Part shown: piece after piece, positions 1 through 6,348 of the stretch | Position numbering within the stretch: the stretch's first letter is position 1 | Layout of the letters: the number at the start of each line of letters is the position of its first letter | Source: Candidatus Aminicenantes bacterium UBA4820 | Lineage (GTDB): Bacteria > Acidobacteriota > UBA4820 | Assembly: GCA_002402325.1 (NCBI GenBank) | Contig: DHFQ01000055.1 | Coordinates: forward strand, 1-6,720 | Reading direction: 5' to 3' | DNA: 6,720 bases | Notes under the pieces: generated by a model | What the model was told of the DNA's origin: nothing | Seen by the model: only the letters and a program-made list of their open reading frames with translations | Databases searched by the model: none | Translations under genes and position numbers: made by a program

Positions 1-1
1 T

Positions 2-43
2 ACGGGAACCGACGGCGACGGGCAAGATGCAACTTTCTCTTGA
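2..43 (+). CDS. Possible C-terminal tail of an upstream gene (5' truncated)
   Basis: Reading from base 2, thirteen sense codons (TGTDGDGQDATFS) end at a TGA at 41-43. The stretch is much richer in G and C than the rest of the window, and its Gly/Asp-rich composition looks like a real protein end. Similar Gly-Asp-rich tails occur in calcium-binding type II secretion pseudopilins (GspG-like), but 13 residues cannot establish a family. The frame beginning at base 1 is also open here, so the choice of frame rests on composition and on the stop lying just before the next gene's promoter. Confidence 0.3.
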   Translation, partial: TGTDGDGQDATFS

Positions 44-69
44 CTAAACTGGAAAAAAGTTGTTACAAT
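40..69 (+). promoter_or_regulatory. Sigma70-like promoter of the three-gene operon
   Basis: TTGACT at 40-45 (five of six matches to TTGACA) is followed after 18 bp by TACAAT at 64-69 (five of six matches to TATAAT). Transcription would begin near 75-77, leaving a leader of only about ten bases before the ATG at 86, just enough to hold the ribosome binding site. The -35 box overlaps the putative stop codon of the upstream reading frame. Confidence 0.65.
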
Positions 70-77
70 ATTTATCT

Positions 78-81
78 GAGG
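78..81 (+). promoter_or_regulatory. Ribosome binding site for the propeller gene
   Basis: GAGG lies four bases before the ATG at 86. An in-frame TGA at 77-79 rules out any start further upstream, so this ATG is the first possible start and the signal peptide follows directly. Confidence 0.6.
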
Positions 82-85
82 AAAG

Positions 86-1015
86 ATGAAGAAGAGTGTT
101 TTGTTCATATTTCTCTTATTCTTATTTTCAATCAACTATTATTCAAGTGGAAAAAATAATCAACTTCTCCTTTCAGATGTTGAAGAGATAAAGGTTGAAG
201 TTGAAGGCAACCTGATAAATCCTATTCCTTCACCTTCTAACAAGTATCTTGCTTTTACAAAGGAAAACTACAAGGGAATATTCATCTATGACTTTGAAAG
301 CAAAAAATCTTTTCAACTTACAGACCTTGACGGTTCAGGCTTTGGCTTTGAATGGCAGGGAGATGAAGATTTAATCGCTTTTAGAGGAACTGTTGGTGAA
401 AATAAAAGAAAACATCTAATTTGTGTAGGTCATATAGATGGAACAGTGGAGGTCTCATCACCTTTGCTTTCAAATCTCTCTCTGCCTTTATGGATGGATA
501 AAAACCTTCTTTTTATAAACTGGGATGGAAAGGAACCTTTGAAAATTATTTCCAGAAAAGAGGAGACAATTTGGCAAAAAAAGGTTATCTTTACATCTTT
601 TGATGGCGAGATTGTCTATTTTGATACTGAAACAAAAAAAGGGAAAAAACTTGAAAAAGGTGGAAACACATTTTATCTTCCACGATATTCAAAAGATGGG
701 AAAATGTCCCTTCTTCACTCTCTTGAAGGGGATATTTTCCTTGTCTTTCTTGAAGATGGAAAAATTGAAAAGGTTGCCTTTGGGACAAATGTAAGGTTTT
801 CTCCCGATGGAAGATTCATCGTCTTTGAAAAAACCTATGATGATGGACATAATATTGTTTCATCCGATCTTTATCTTTATGAAATAAATTCAAAAAAGGT
901 GTATAAAATCACAGATACTCAAGATAAAATTGAGAGAATGCCTGCCTTTGCTTCAGATTCCAGAACAATTTACTTTAGTGAGAATGGGAAGTTGATGAGG
1001 GGGAATGTAAAATGA
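86..1015 (+). CDS. Secreted PD40/TolB-like beta-propeller protein
   Basis: The 309-residue product begins with a Sec signal peptide: MKKS, a hydrophobic core at about residues 5-17, then a polar SSGK region. There is no lipobox cysteine, so it should be exported in soluble or loosely bound form. The rest shows degenerate WD40-like PD40 strands: PSPSNKYLAF near 48-57 followed by IYDFESKKSFQLTD (67-80), YSKDGKMSLL (201-210), FSPDGRFIVF (238-247) followed by LYEINSKKVYKITD (264-277), and FASDSRTIYFSENGKL (288-303). The pattern 'S-P/K-D-G-[RK]-x-[IL]-x-[FY]' is typical of TolB C-terminal-type propellers, which bind proteins or other ligands and have no catalytic residues. The partner cannot be read from sequence. 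The gene overlaps the next by four bases (ATGA), indicating translational coupling to the peptidoglycan hydrolase, so the propeller may act with it. The repeat class is fairly secure; the role is inference. Confidence 0.8.
   Translation: MKKSVLFIFLLFLFSINYYSSGKNNQLLLSDVEEIKVEVEGNLINPIPSPSNKYLAFTKENYKGIFIYDFESKKSFQLTDLDGSGFGFEWQGDEDLIAFRGTVGENKRKHLICVGHIDGTVEVSSPLLSNLSLPLWMDKNLLFINWDGKEPLKIISRKEETIWQKKVIFTSFDGEIVYFDTETKKGKKLEKGGNTFYLPRYSKDGKMSLLHSLEGDIFLVFLEDGKIEKVAFGTNVRFSPDGRFIVFEKTYDDGHNIVSSDLYLYEINSKKVYKITDTQDKIERMPAFASDSRTIYFSENGKLMRGNVK
997..1003 (+). promoter_or_regulatory. Ribosome binding site for the GH18-amidase gene
   Basis: GAGGGGG lies inside the end of the propeller gene, eight bases before the ATG at 1012. 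It fixes the start within the ATGA overlap and would allow re-initiation by ribosomes finishing the upstream gene. Confidence 0.55.
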
Positions 1016-3918
1016 AAAGACAATTTTTAATTCTCATCTTTATCTTTTCTGCAATCTCCCTTTATCCCACAGTGCCTCCCGAAGGCATAAAGGAGGGCGA
1101 TGTAATTCCTTTTCCTTCAATTCATCAAATTGAGTCTGAAAAATATTCAAAAATTGAAATGAAAGAAATCACCTGTCCTTTAAACTACTCAATAAAGGAG
1201 GAGGATTGGCTTTCTGAAAATAAAGGAAGGGAAGAATCGCTACAAAAAGAGATTTTCGGCTTTATACCTTACTGGGTTGTAAGTGATTTAAGCAAGGTAA
1301 GGTGGGATCTTCTAACCTGTGTTGCCTATTTTTCTGTTGGTGTCAATTCAGATGGTTCACTGACAAATCAAAGTGGCAATTACGCCTGGCCTGATGGTTC
1401 TTATGTTCAAGCCCTTATAAACACAGCACACTCAAATGGGGTTAAAGTTATCCTCACTGCAACGCTATTTAATTCATCGTCTATAACGACACTTTTGAGT
1501 AACCCAACATACAGGCAGAATGCAATAAATAATCTTTTGTATCAAGTAGAGTTGGGTAATGGTGATGGGGTTTGCATTGACTTTGAAGGGGTTTCAAATT
1601 CCCAAAAGGCAAATCTTGTAACATTCATTACAGATTTAACTACATCATTCCATTCTCAAATATCAGGGTCAAATGTTTCAATTTGCACGCCTGCAGTTGA
1701 TTGGTCGGGTGCATTTGATTACGACCAACTTGCAATAAATTGCGATGGACTTTTCATTATGGCGTATGACTATTACTGGAGCGGTTCATCAACAGCAGGA
1801 CCAGTATCTCCAAAATCATCAAGTTCAAGATGGGGCAATTACTGCGCAGAATGGACTATAAATGACTACATAACCTATGGTGGAAGTGAAAACAAAGGGA
1901 AATTTATAGTCGGACTTCCCTATTACGGTTACGAATGGCCCACATCTTCAACTTTCGTTCCCTCATCAACAACAGGAACTGGAACGGCAAAATTTTATGA
2001 CACAGCATACTCAAACGCTCAAATTTACGGAAGACAGTGGGATTCTTATGGCTCAGTTCCTTACTACATAATCTCATCTGGTCCAGATCAATGTTTCTAT
2101 GATGATGCGGAAAGTCTTGGCTTAAAATGGGATCTTGTCAATTCAAACAATTTAGGCGGAACGGGTATGTGGGCTTTGAATTACGATAAATCAAATAGTC
2201 TACTCTGGAGCAAATTGGAGGAGAAATTTTCAACACCTCAAAGTGGAGATATGACAGGGATAGAAATCGGAATTGATCCTGGACATGGTGGAAGTGACCC
2301 CGGTGCGGTTGGGCCAACGGGTTTGCAAGAAAAGACAGTCAATCTTGCTGGTTCTTTAATGTTAAGGGATGCACTTCTTGCAAAGGGAGCATCTGTCTAT
2401 ATGACAAGGACAACCGATGTTGATGTAACTTTGCAGGCAAGGTCAGACTACTTTAATTCAATTCCCGTTGATAGGGCAGAAAGTTTTCACCACAATGCAA
2501 GTGGAACTCCTTCTGCAAACTATACTGGAGTTCATATTTACTGGACTGATGCACTTGGTTGCAATGCGGCAAGCGCCAATTCAAGAGATATGGCTTCAAA
2601 GACTGCTTTACGACTTGATTCAGCACTTAATATTGGAGTCGTTTCTTCTAACTGTTCACCATCAATCTACGGAGTCCACGGCGATAATTTCCATATGGTA
2701 AGGGAAACCTCAATGCCAGCAATGCTCACAGAGGCATCATTCATCTCAAATCCAACCGAAGAAGCACTTTTATACACCGATGCAAGGAGATGTTTAATTG
2801 CTGGAGCAATCGCAAAGGGAATTGAAGACCACTACGGAAAAACTGCAGAAGATCCCCCCTGTTCTTCTGGAACCTGCGGAAATCCAATAGAGATAGCATC
2901 CTTTCCCTTTACTGATAACAATTCAACTTTGGGAAGAAATGAGTCATTAAACAACTACTCCTGCCCACCGTCTTCCGGTTCTGAGGCAGGACCAGAGGTT
3001 GTCTATTCCCTCACAATTCCCCTTGCTGGAACACTTTCAGTTTCTGTTGTAGACGACACCGGGGTTGACATTGACCCACATCTTATTTCAACCTGCGATC
3101 CCAATTCCTGTATTGTAAGAAATGACACCTCTTTTTCCGCTTTCCTTCAGCCTTCAGATTACATGCTTGTTTGCGATACCTGGACATCATCTTCAGGAAC
3201 AAAATATCCCGGACCTTATACTCTGAATGTCAACTTTTCAGCAGACACAGTAGCTCCAGCAGAAGTTAATTCTTTAAAGTGGCAAAATGGCAGGTGGGAA
3301 TGGGGTGGTGTTACTCTTGACAGGCTTGGAAATAGTGAAAATATGGGTTACTATCAAATGTGGAGGGCAACTGACATTGCAAGTTGGAATTTTTCTCTTC
3401 TTCAAGACCACATTTCTTTAACTTACCTTGAAGACACCAGCACTCCTCCAACAGGAACCTGTTATTTTTACTATCTTCACGCAATAGACGCCGCAGGGAA
3501 TAGAGACAATCCAAATCTTTCTATAATAAAAACTTACAGTGATGCGACCTATTCCGGAAGTTGGTCAACGGGAACAGGCACAGGCTGTTCAGGTGTAACA
3601 GGAGGATACAAATGGGCTTCAACCGCAACAAGCCCAACAGCCACCGCAATCTGGTATTTCACACCCGAAGAGACGGGGAATTATACTGTTTCTGTCAGGT
3701 TTGTTTCTGGAACAAATAGAACCACTACTGCAAGATACACTGTTTCTCATTTTTACGGCTCAACGACAATGAATATTGATCAAAGCCTCAATAACTGCAC
3801 CTATCTATCTTTAGGAACTTTCACATTTAAAGCAGGAAAGACATACTCTGTTGTTCTTGACAATCAAGCCCCAACCGGGAAAGTGGTGGTGGCTGAAAGT
3901 GTAAAGTGGGAAAAGTAA
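1012..3918 (+). CDS. Secreted bifunctional GH18 glycosidase / N-acetylmuramoyl-L-alanine amidase with C-terminal beta modules
   Basis: This is a 968-residue exported protein with a signal peptide at about 1-19. A GH18 barrel of the SleL/YaaH type spans about 80-405. It has FGFIPYW at 82-88, the active-site strand DGVCIDFE at 185-192 with likely acid E192 and D190, MAYDYYW at 250-256, GLPYYGYEWP at 301-310 and GMWALNYD at 385-392. An Amidase_3 domain spans about 417-608. Its zinc ligands are H425 (DPGHGG), E440 and H493 (SFHHNA), and its catalytic glutamate is E574 (TEASFISNP); all are present. Three non-catalytic modules follow: a PPC-like beta-sandwich (about 622-743), an Fn3-like domain (about 747-840, ending HAIDAAGN) and a golvesin/xanthan-lyase-C-terminal-like domain (about 843-968). 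GH18 enzymes of this group cut the peptidoglycan or cortex glycan, while Amidase_3 cuts MurNAc-L-Ala, so one chain could do both. The middle Asp of the GH18 DxxDxDxE motif is Cys188. The protein has nineteen cysteines, which is many and suggests disulfides. Actual substrates are inferred. Confidence 0.9.
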   Translation: MKRQFLILIFIFSAISLYPTVPPEGIKEGDVIPFPSIHQIESEKYSKIEMKEITCPLNYSIKEEDWLSENKGREESLQKEIFGFIPYWVVSDLSKVRWDLLTCVAYFSVGVNSDGSLTNQSGNYAWPDGSYVQALINTAHSNGVKVILTATLFNSSSITTLLSNPTYRQNAINNLLYQVELGNGDGVCIDFEGVSNSQKANLVTFITDLTTSFHSQISGSNVSICTPAVDWSGAFDYDQLAINCDGLFIMAYDYYWSGSSTAGPVSPKSSSSRWGNYCAEWTINDYITYGGSENKGKFIVGLPYYGYEWPTSSTFVPSSTTGTGTAKFYDTAYSNAQIYGRQWDSYGSVPYYIISSGPDQCFYDDAESLGLKWDLVNSNNLGGTGMWALNYDKSNSLLWSKLEEKFSTPQSGDMTGIEIGIDPGHGGSDPGAVGPTGLQEKTVNLAGSLMLRDALLAKGASVYMTRTTDVDVTLQARSDYFNSIPVDRAESFHHNASGTPSANYTGVHIYWTDALGCNAASANSRDMASKTALRLDSALNIGVVSSNCSPSIYGVHGDNFHMVRETSMPAMLTEASFISNPTEEALLYTDARRCLIAGAIAKGIEDHYGKTAEDPPCSSGTCGNPIEIASFPFTDNNSTLGRNESLNNYSCPPSSGSEAGPEVVYSLTIPLAGTLSVSVVDDTGVDIDPHLISTCDPNSCIVRNDTSFSAFLQPSDYMLVCDTWTSSSGTKYPGPYTLNVNFSADTVAPAEVNSLKWQNGRWEWGGVTLDRLGNSENMGYYQMWRATDIASWNFSLLQDHISLTYLEDTSTPPTGTCYFYYLHAIDAAGNRDNPNLSIIKTYSDATYSGSWSTGTGTGCSGVTGGYKWASTATSPTATAIWYFTPEETGNYTVSVRFVSGTNRTTTARYTVSHFYGSTTMNIDQSLNNCTYLSLGTFTFKAGKTYSVVLDNQAPTGKVVVAESVKWEK

Positions 3919-3924
3919 AAGGAG
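3919..3924 (+). promoter_or_regulatory. Ribosome binding site for the kinase gene
   Basis: AAGGAG sits four bases before the ATG at 3929, immediately after the TAA of the hydrolase gene (3916-3918). With only ten bases between the genes there is no room for a separate promoter in the gap, which supports co-transcription. Confidence 0.65.
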
Positions 3925-3928
3925 TTTA

Positions 3929-6064
3929 ATGCCTTCAGTAGGGGAAAACATAAGGCAGTATAAAATTGTTGGGGAAGTTGGTTCAGGGGGAATGGGCAAT
4001 GTATATCTTGCCTTTGATGAGACGCTTGAAAGAAAAGTTGCTTTAAAGTCTATCAAAAAAGAGAACATTGATGAGGAAAGTAAGGCAAGGTTTTTAAGAG
4101 AGGCAAGAATTCTCTCAAGCCTTGACCATCCAAATATTTGCACTGTTTATGATTTCATTGAAGGGGAAAAAGAGAGTTTCATAGTCCTTGAGTTGATTTC
4201 CGGGAAAAATCTCAAGGAGGAAATTTCATCAACAATCACATTTTCAAGAAAACTTGACATTGCCCTTGAGATTTGCGATGTCCTTTTAAAGGCACATAGC
4301 AGAGAGATAGTTCATCGAGATTTAAAACCTGAAAACATAATGGTAAATAATGATGGAAAAGTTAAAGTCCTTGATTTTGGTCTTGCAGGAATATCAAGCA
4401 AAGTTGAGCCTATTGTACAGGAAGGAAGAGAAAAGAATTTAGAAAGACAAATCTCGGAAAGCGAAAAAGAAACTCTTTTAATTAAAGATAGTGAAAGCAG
4501 TTCTATAAAATCAAATCATAGTTCATTGACAACTTACGGTACAATTATGGGAACTGTCTCCTATATGAGCCCTGAGCAGGCAAAGGGAATAAATGTTACA
4601 ACTGCAAGCGATATCTACTCTTTTGGAATAATCCTTCAGGAAATGTTTACTGAAAAATCAGCCTATCCTGAAGGTTTAGATTTTAAAACAAAACTTCAGA
4701 TGGCTCAAGAAGGAAAAACTTTAAAATTACAACTTAAGGATAAAGATTTGCAGGAACTAATTGAAAGGATGAAATCTTTTTCTCCCTCGCAAAGGCCTAT
4801 AGCCTTTGATGTTTATGAAAAACTCAAATGGATAAAAGATAGACCAAAAAGAAAACTAAGGAAAACACTCTGGGCATCTGCATTTTTATTGATTTTTGTT
4901 GTCTTAATCATAATAAGTTATCAATCTTTTAGAATCGAAAAGGAGGCGCAAAAAGCAAAGATTGAAGCGGAAAGAGCAAACAGAGAGGCTCTTACTTCTC
5001 AAAAAGTCTCCGATTTTCTCATTGGCATATTTAAAATTTCAGACCCTTATGTAAGCAAAGGCGAGAATGTCACAGTAAGAGAACTTCTTGAAGAGGGTTC
5101 AAAAAAGATAACATCTGAATTAAAAGATGAGCCGAAATTATGTTCAAAGATGCTCCAGACAATTGGGGAAGTATACACAAACCTTGGGATGTATGACAGG
5201 GCAGAAACCGTGATGAAAAATTGCCTTGAATTAGCAGAAAAATCCTATGGTAAGGAGAGCGAAGAATATGCAGAATTGCTTGAGAAGATGGGAGATATTT
5301 ACGATTATAAGAGCGAGATTGATAGGGCTAAAGAGATGTATGAGGAGAGCATAAAGATAAGACAAAACCTGTTTGGTGAAAATTGTGCAGAACAAGGAAC
5401 AGCACTTGCTTACCTTGGATGGGTTTATTATGAAAAAGAAGATTTTGATAAGGCTCTTCTACTCGCACTTAAGGCTTGCGAAGTTCTAAAAAATTCAAAA
5501 ACAAAAGAAGAAGGACTTCCAAATGCATTAAATGTACTTGCTATGATTTACAAAGCAAAAGGAGATTTTACAAAAGCGGAGGAGTCCTATTTAAAGACAA
5601 TGGACATTTTTAAAAAAAATGGTAAAGAGAGTAGCGCGGAGATTGCTGATGTGATGAGTAACCTTGCGGTGATGTATAGACAGCAGAACAAGTTTGATAG
5701 GGCAGGAGAGTTGTATGAGTCAGCACTTCAGATTCAGGAAACAAGTTTAGGCAAAGACCACATTGCTCTTGCCGTTACTTTGAACAATCTCGGGAAACTT
5801 GAGTTTTCCCAAAAAAATTATTCAAAAGCAGAGGAATATTACAAAAGAGCCCTTGAAATTGTTACGAAGTCATCCCCAAAGGGAAGTCTTCAGACCGCTC
5901 AAATCTATTACAACTTTGCCTTGATGTATGAACAACAAAAAAAGTTTGATGATGCAAGGCTCTATTATAAAAAGGCGAAAGAGATATTTGATAGATTTTT
6001 AGGAAAAGGAAATGAAAAATCAAAAAGGTGCGAAGAAAGGTTGAAGGTTATTGAGGATCATTGA
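3929..6064 (+). CDS. Membrane-anchored Ser/Thr protein kinase with seven C-terminal TPRs
   Basis: In this 711-residue protein a complete Hanks-type kinase domain spans about 11-300: glycine loop GSGGMG (18-23), ATP lysine K40, helix-C E58, HRDLKPEN (129-136; catalytic D131, N136), DFG (149-151), YMSPEQ (212-217), SDIYSFG (227-233) and QRP (288-290). HRD makes it an RD kinase, usually controlled by activation-loop phosphorylation. A basic stretch (RPKRKLRK, 305-312) precedes one membrane helix (about 314-332), followed by a charged, probably coiled-coil segment (335-360). Seven tetratricopeptide repeats begin near 409, 451, 493, 533, 576, 618 and 660, a near-constant 42-residue spacing of the kinesin-light-chain type. 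By the positive-inside rule the kinase is cytoplasmic and the repeats extracytoplasmic. This kinase-TM-TPR layout is a known bacterial family. The segment between DFG and SPE is unusually long, about 67 residues, and rich in Ser, Glu and Lys. The partner and target are unknown; the neighbouring secreted hydrolase suggests envelope control. Confidence 0.93.
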   Translation: MPSVGENIRQYKIVGEVGSGGMGNVYLAFDETLERKVALKSIKKENIDEESKARFLREARILSSLDHPNICTVYDFIEGEKESFIVLELISGKNLKEEISSTITFSRKLDIALEICDVLLKAHSREIVHRDLKPENIMVNNDGKVKVLDFGLAGISSKVEPIVQEGREKNLERQISESEKETLLIKDSESSSIKSNHSSLTTYGTIMGTVSYMSPEQAKGINVTTASDIYSFGIILQEMFTEKSAYPEGLDFKTKLQMAQEGKTLKLQLKDKDLQELIERMKSFSPSQRPIAFDVYEKLKWIKDRPKRKLRKTLWASAFLLIFVVLIIISYQSFRIEKEAQKAKIEAERANREALTSQKVSDFLIGIFKISDPYVSKGENVTVRELLEEGSKKITSELKDEPKLCSKMLQTIGEVYTNLGMYDRAETVMKNCLELAEKSYGKESEEYAELLEKMGDIYDYKSEIDRAKEMYEESIKIRQNLFGENCAEQGTALAYLGWVYYEKEDFDKALLLALKACEVLKNSKTKEEGLPNALNVLAMIYKAKGDFTKAEESYLKTMDIFKKNGKESSAEIADVMSNLAVMYRQQNKFDRAGELYESALQIQETSLGKDHIALAVTLNNLGKLEFSQKNYSKAEEYYKRALEIVTKSSPKGSLQTAQIYYNFALMYEQQKKFDDARLYYKKAKEIFDRFLGKGNEKSKRCEERLKVIEDH

Positions 6065-6070
6065 AATTTT

Positions 6071-6108
6071 AAGTAAATCGCTATAAAGAAAATCAATCAG
6101 TTTTACTT
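6071..6108 (+). repeat. Weak AT-rich inverted repeat after the kinase stop
   Basis: AAGTAAA at 6071-6077 is the exact reverse complement of TTTACTT at 6102-6108, with 24 bases between them. It is placed where a terminator would be expected, but the stem has one G-C pair and a long loop, and no uninterrupted T-run follows. It could be a poor terminator, an RNA end-protecting stem, or chance in AT-rich DNA. Confidence 0.2.
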
Positions 6109-6149
6109 TGCAATTTTGTTCTATAAACCACCAAAAATCTTCTATAAAG
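6081..6149 (+). repeat. Three direct CTATAAA boxes
   Basis: CTATAAA occurs at 6081-6087, 6121-6127 and 6142-6148, the last two both preceded by TT. The start-to-start spacings are 40 and 21 bp, close to four and two helical turns. A fourth copy lies in inverse orientation at 6273-6279. Same-face spacing fits a DNA-binding protein contacting repeated sites, but the word is AT-rich and could recur by chance. Confidence 0.3.
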
Positions 6150-6244
6150 CAGACTAAATTTGAGAGTTACCAGGTTTCTCGATAGTATCCCTCCTTCATT
6201 TCATTGGTTAATCTTGTTTTCCTAAAGTGAAAATTTGACTCAAA

Positions 6245-6266
6245 ATTGTTAGTGTAAAACAACAAT
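6245..6266. promoter_or_regulatory. Possible operator: 6+6 bp inverted repeat
   Basis: ATTGTT at 6245-6250 and AACAAT at 6261-6266 form a perfect inverted repeat with a ten-base centre. The half-sites are 16 bp apart, about one and a half helical turns. It lies about 17 bp upstream of the -35 box proposed for the next gene, a place where activators commonly bind. No specific regulator family is recognised. Confidence 0.25.
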
Positions 6267-6282
6267 CGACTATTTATAGAAT

Positions 6283-6313
6283 TTGATAATTTCAAACGAA
6301 ATCAGGTTATAAT
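6283..6313 (+). promoter_or_regulatory. Sigma70-like promoter of the downstream membrane-protein gene
   Basis: TTGATA at 6283-6288 (five of six matches to TTGACA) is followed after 19 bp by a perfect TATAAT at 6308-6313. The spacer is slightly long. Transcription would begin near 6320, giving a leader of about 30 bases that contains the ribosome site. This implies the last gene is transcribed separately from the kinase operon. Confidence 0.55.
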
Positions 6314-6336
6314 AATTTTTAATCTTAGCAGGAGAT

Positions 6337-6343
6337 GAGGAGG
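6337..6343 (+). promoter_or_regulatory. Ribosome binding site for the membrane-protein gene
   Basis: GAGGAGG, a strong anti-16S match, lies five bases before the ATG at 6349. A second AGGAG at 6330-6334 abuts another ATG at 6335, but that frame stops after six codons, so 6349 is the real start. Confidence 0.75.
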
Positions 6344-6348
6344 CTACG

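Larger units (their letters stand above)
6065..6348 (+). other. AT-rich intergenic region with no recognised gene
   Basis: These 284 bp separate the operon from the membrane-protein gene. I found no convincing open reading frame with a ribosome site on either strand, no tRNA-like fold, and no GC-rich hairpin followed by a T-run. It does hold repeated CTATAAA boxes, a weak AT-only inverted repeat just after the kinase stop, a 6+6 bp inverted repeat, and a sigma70-like promoter; these are listed separately. An imperfect stem at 6160-6182 (including two G-T pairs) is not followed by a T-run and is probably not a terminator. Confidence 0.6.

Noticed and set aside
591..788. 65-codon open frame on the minus strand inside the propeller gene
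   Set aside because: It lies wholly opposite a gene with signal peptide and PD40 repeats, and its Gln/Phe-rich translation matches no protein pattern.
600..794. 64-codon open frame on the plus strand, other frame, inside the propeller gene
   Set aside because: Shadow frame with low-complexity Lys/Phe composition produced by AT-rich codons.
2468..2701. 77-codon open frame on the plus strand inside the amidase domain
   Set aside because: The overlapping frame encodes the conserved zinc ligand H493 region, so this is a shadow.
3311..3514. 67-codon minus-strand open frame in the Fn3-like region
   Set aside because: Opposite a well-supported coding region and without any recognisable domain.
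3811..4143. 110-codon minus-strand open frame spanning the hydrolase-kinase junction
   Set aside because: It runs opposite the kinase glycine loop and catalytic lysine and the end of the hydrolase gene; its Ser/Leu-rich translation is the complement of Glu/Lys-rich coding sequence.
5612..5619. Run of eight A in the kinase gene as a phase-variation or slippage site
   Set aside because: It encodes Lys-Lys-Asn in a normal TPR helix and similar runs are common in this AT-rich window; nothing shows programmed frameshifting.
6170..6202. Minus-strand mini-gene in the intergenic region (ATG followed by ten codons, MKEGYYRETW)
   Set aside because: Only ten codons, no ribosome site correctly placed before its ATG, and no similarity that can be judged at this length.
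6235..6240. TTGACT as the -35 box of the downstream gene
   Set aside because: No acceptable -10 hexamer lies 16-19 bp downstream; the TTGATA/TATAAT pair at 6283-6313 is better.
6065..6348. CRISPR array, tRNA or insertion-sequence remnant in the intergenic region
   Set aside because: No regularly spaced repeats of 20 bp or more, no tRNA-like arms, and no transposase fragment or flanking target duplication were seen.
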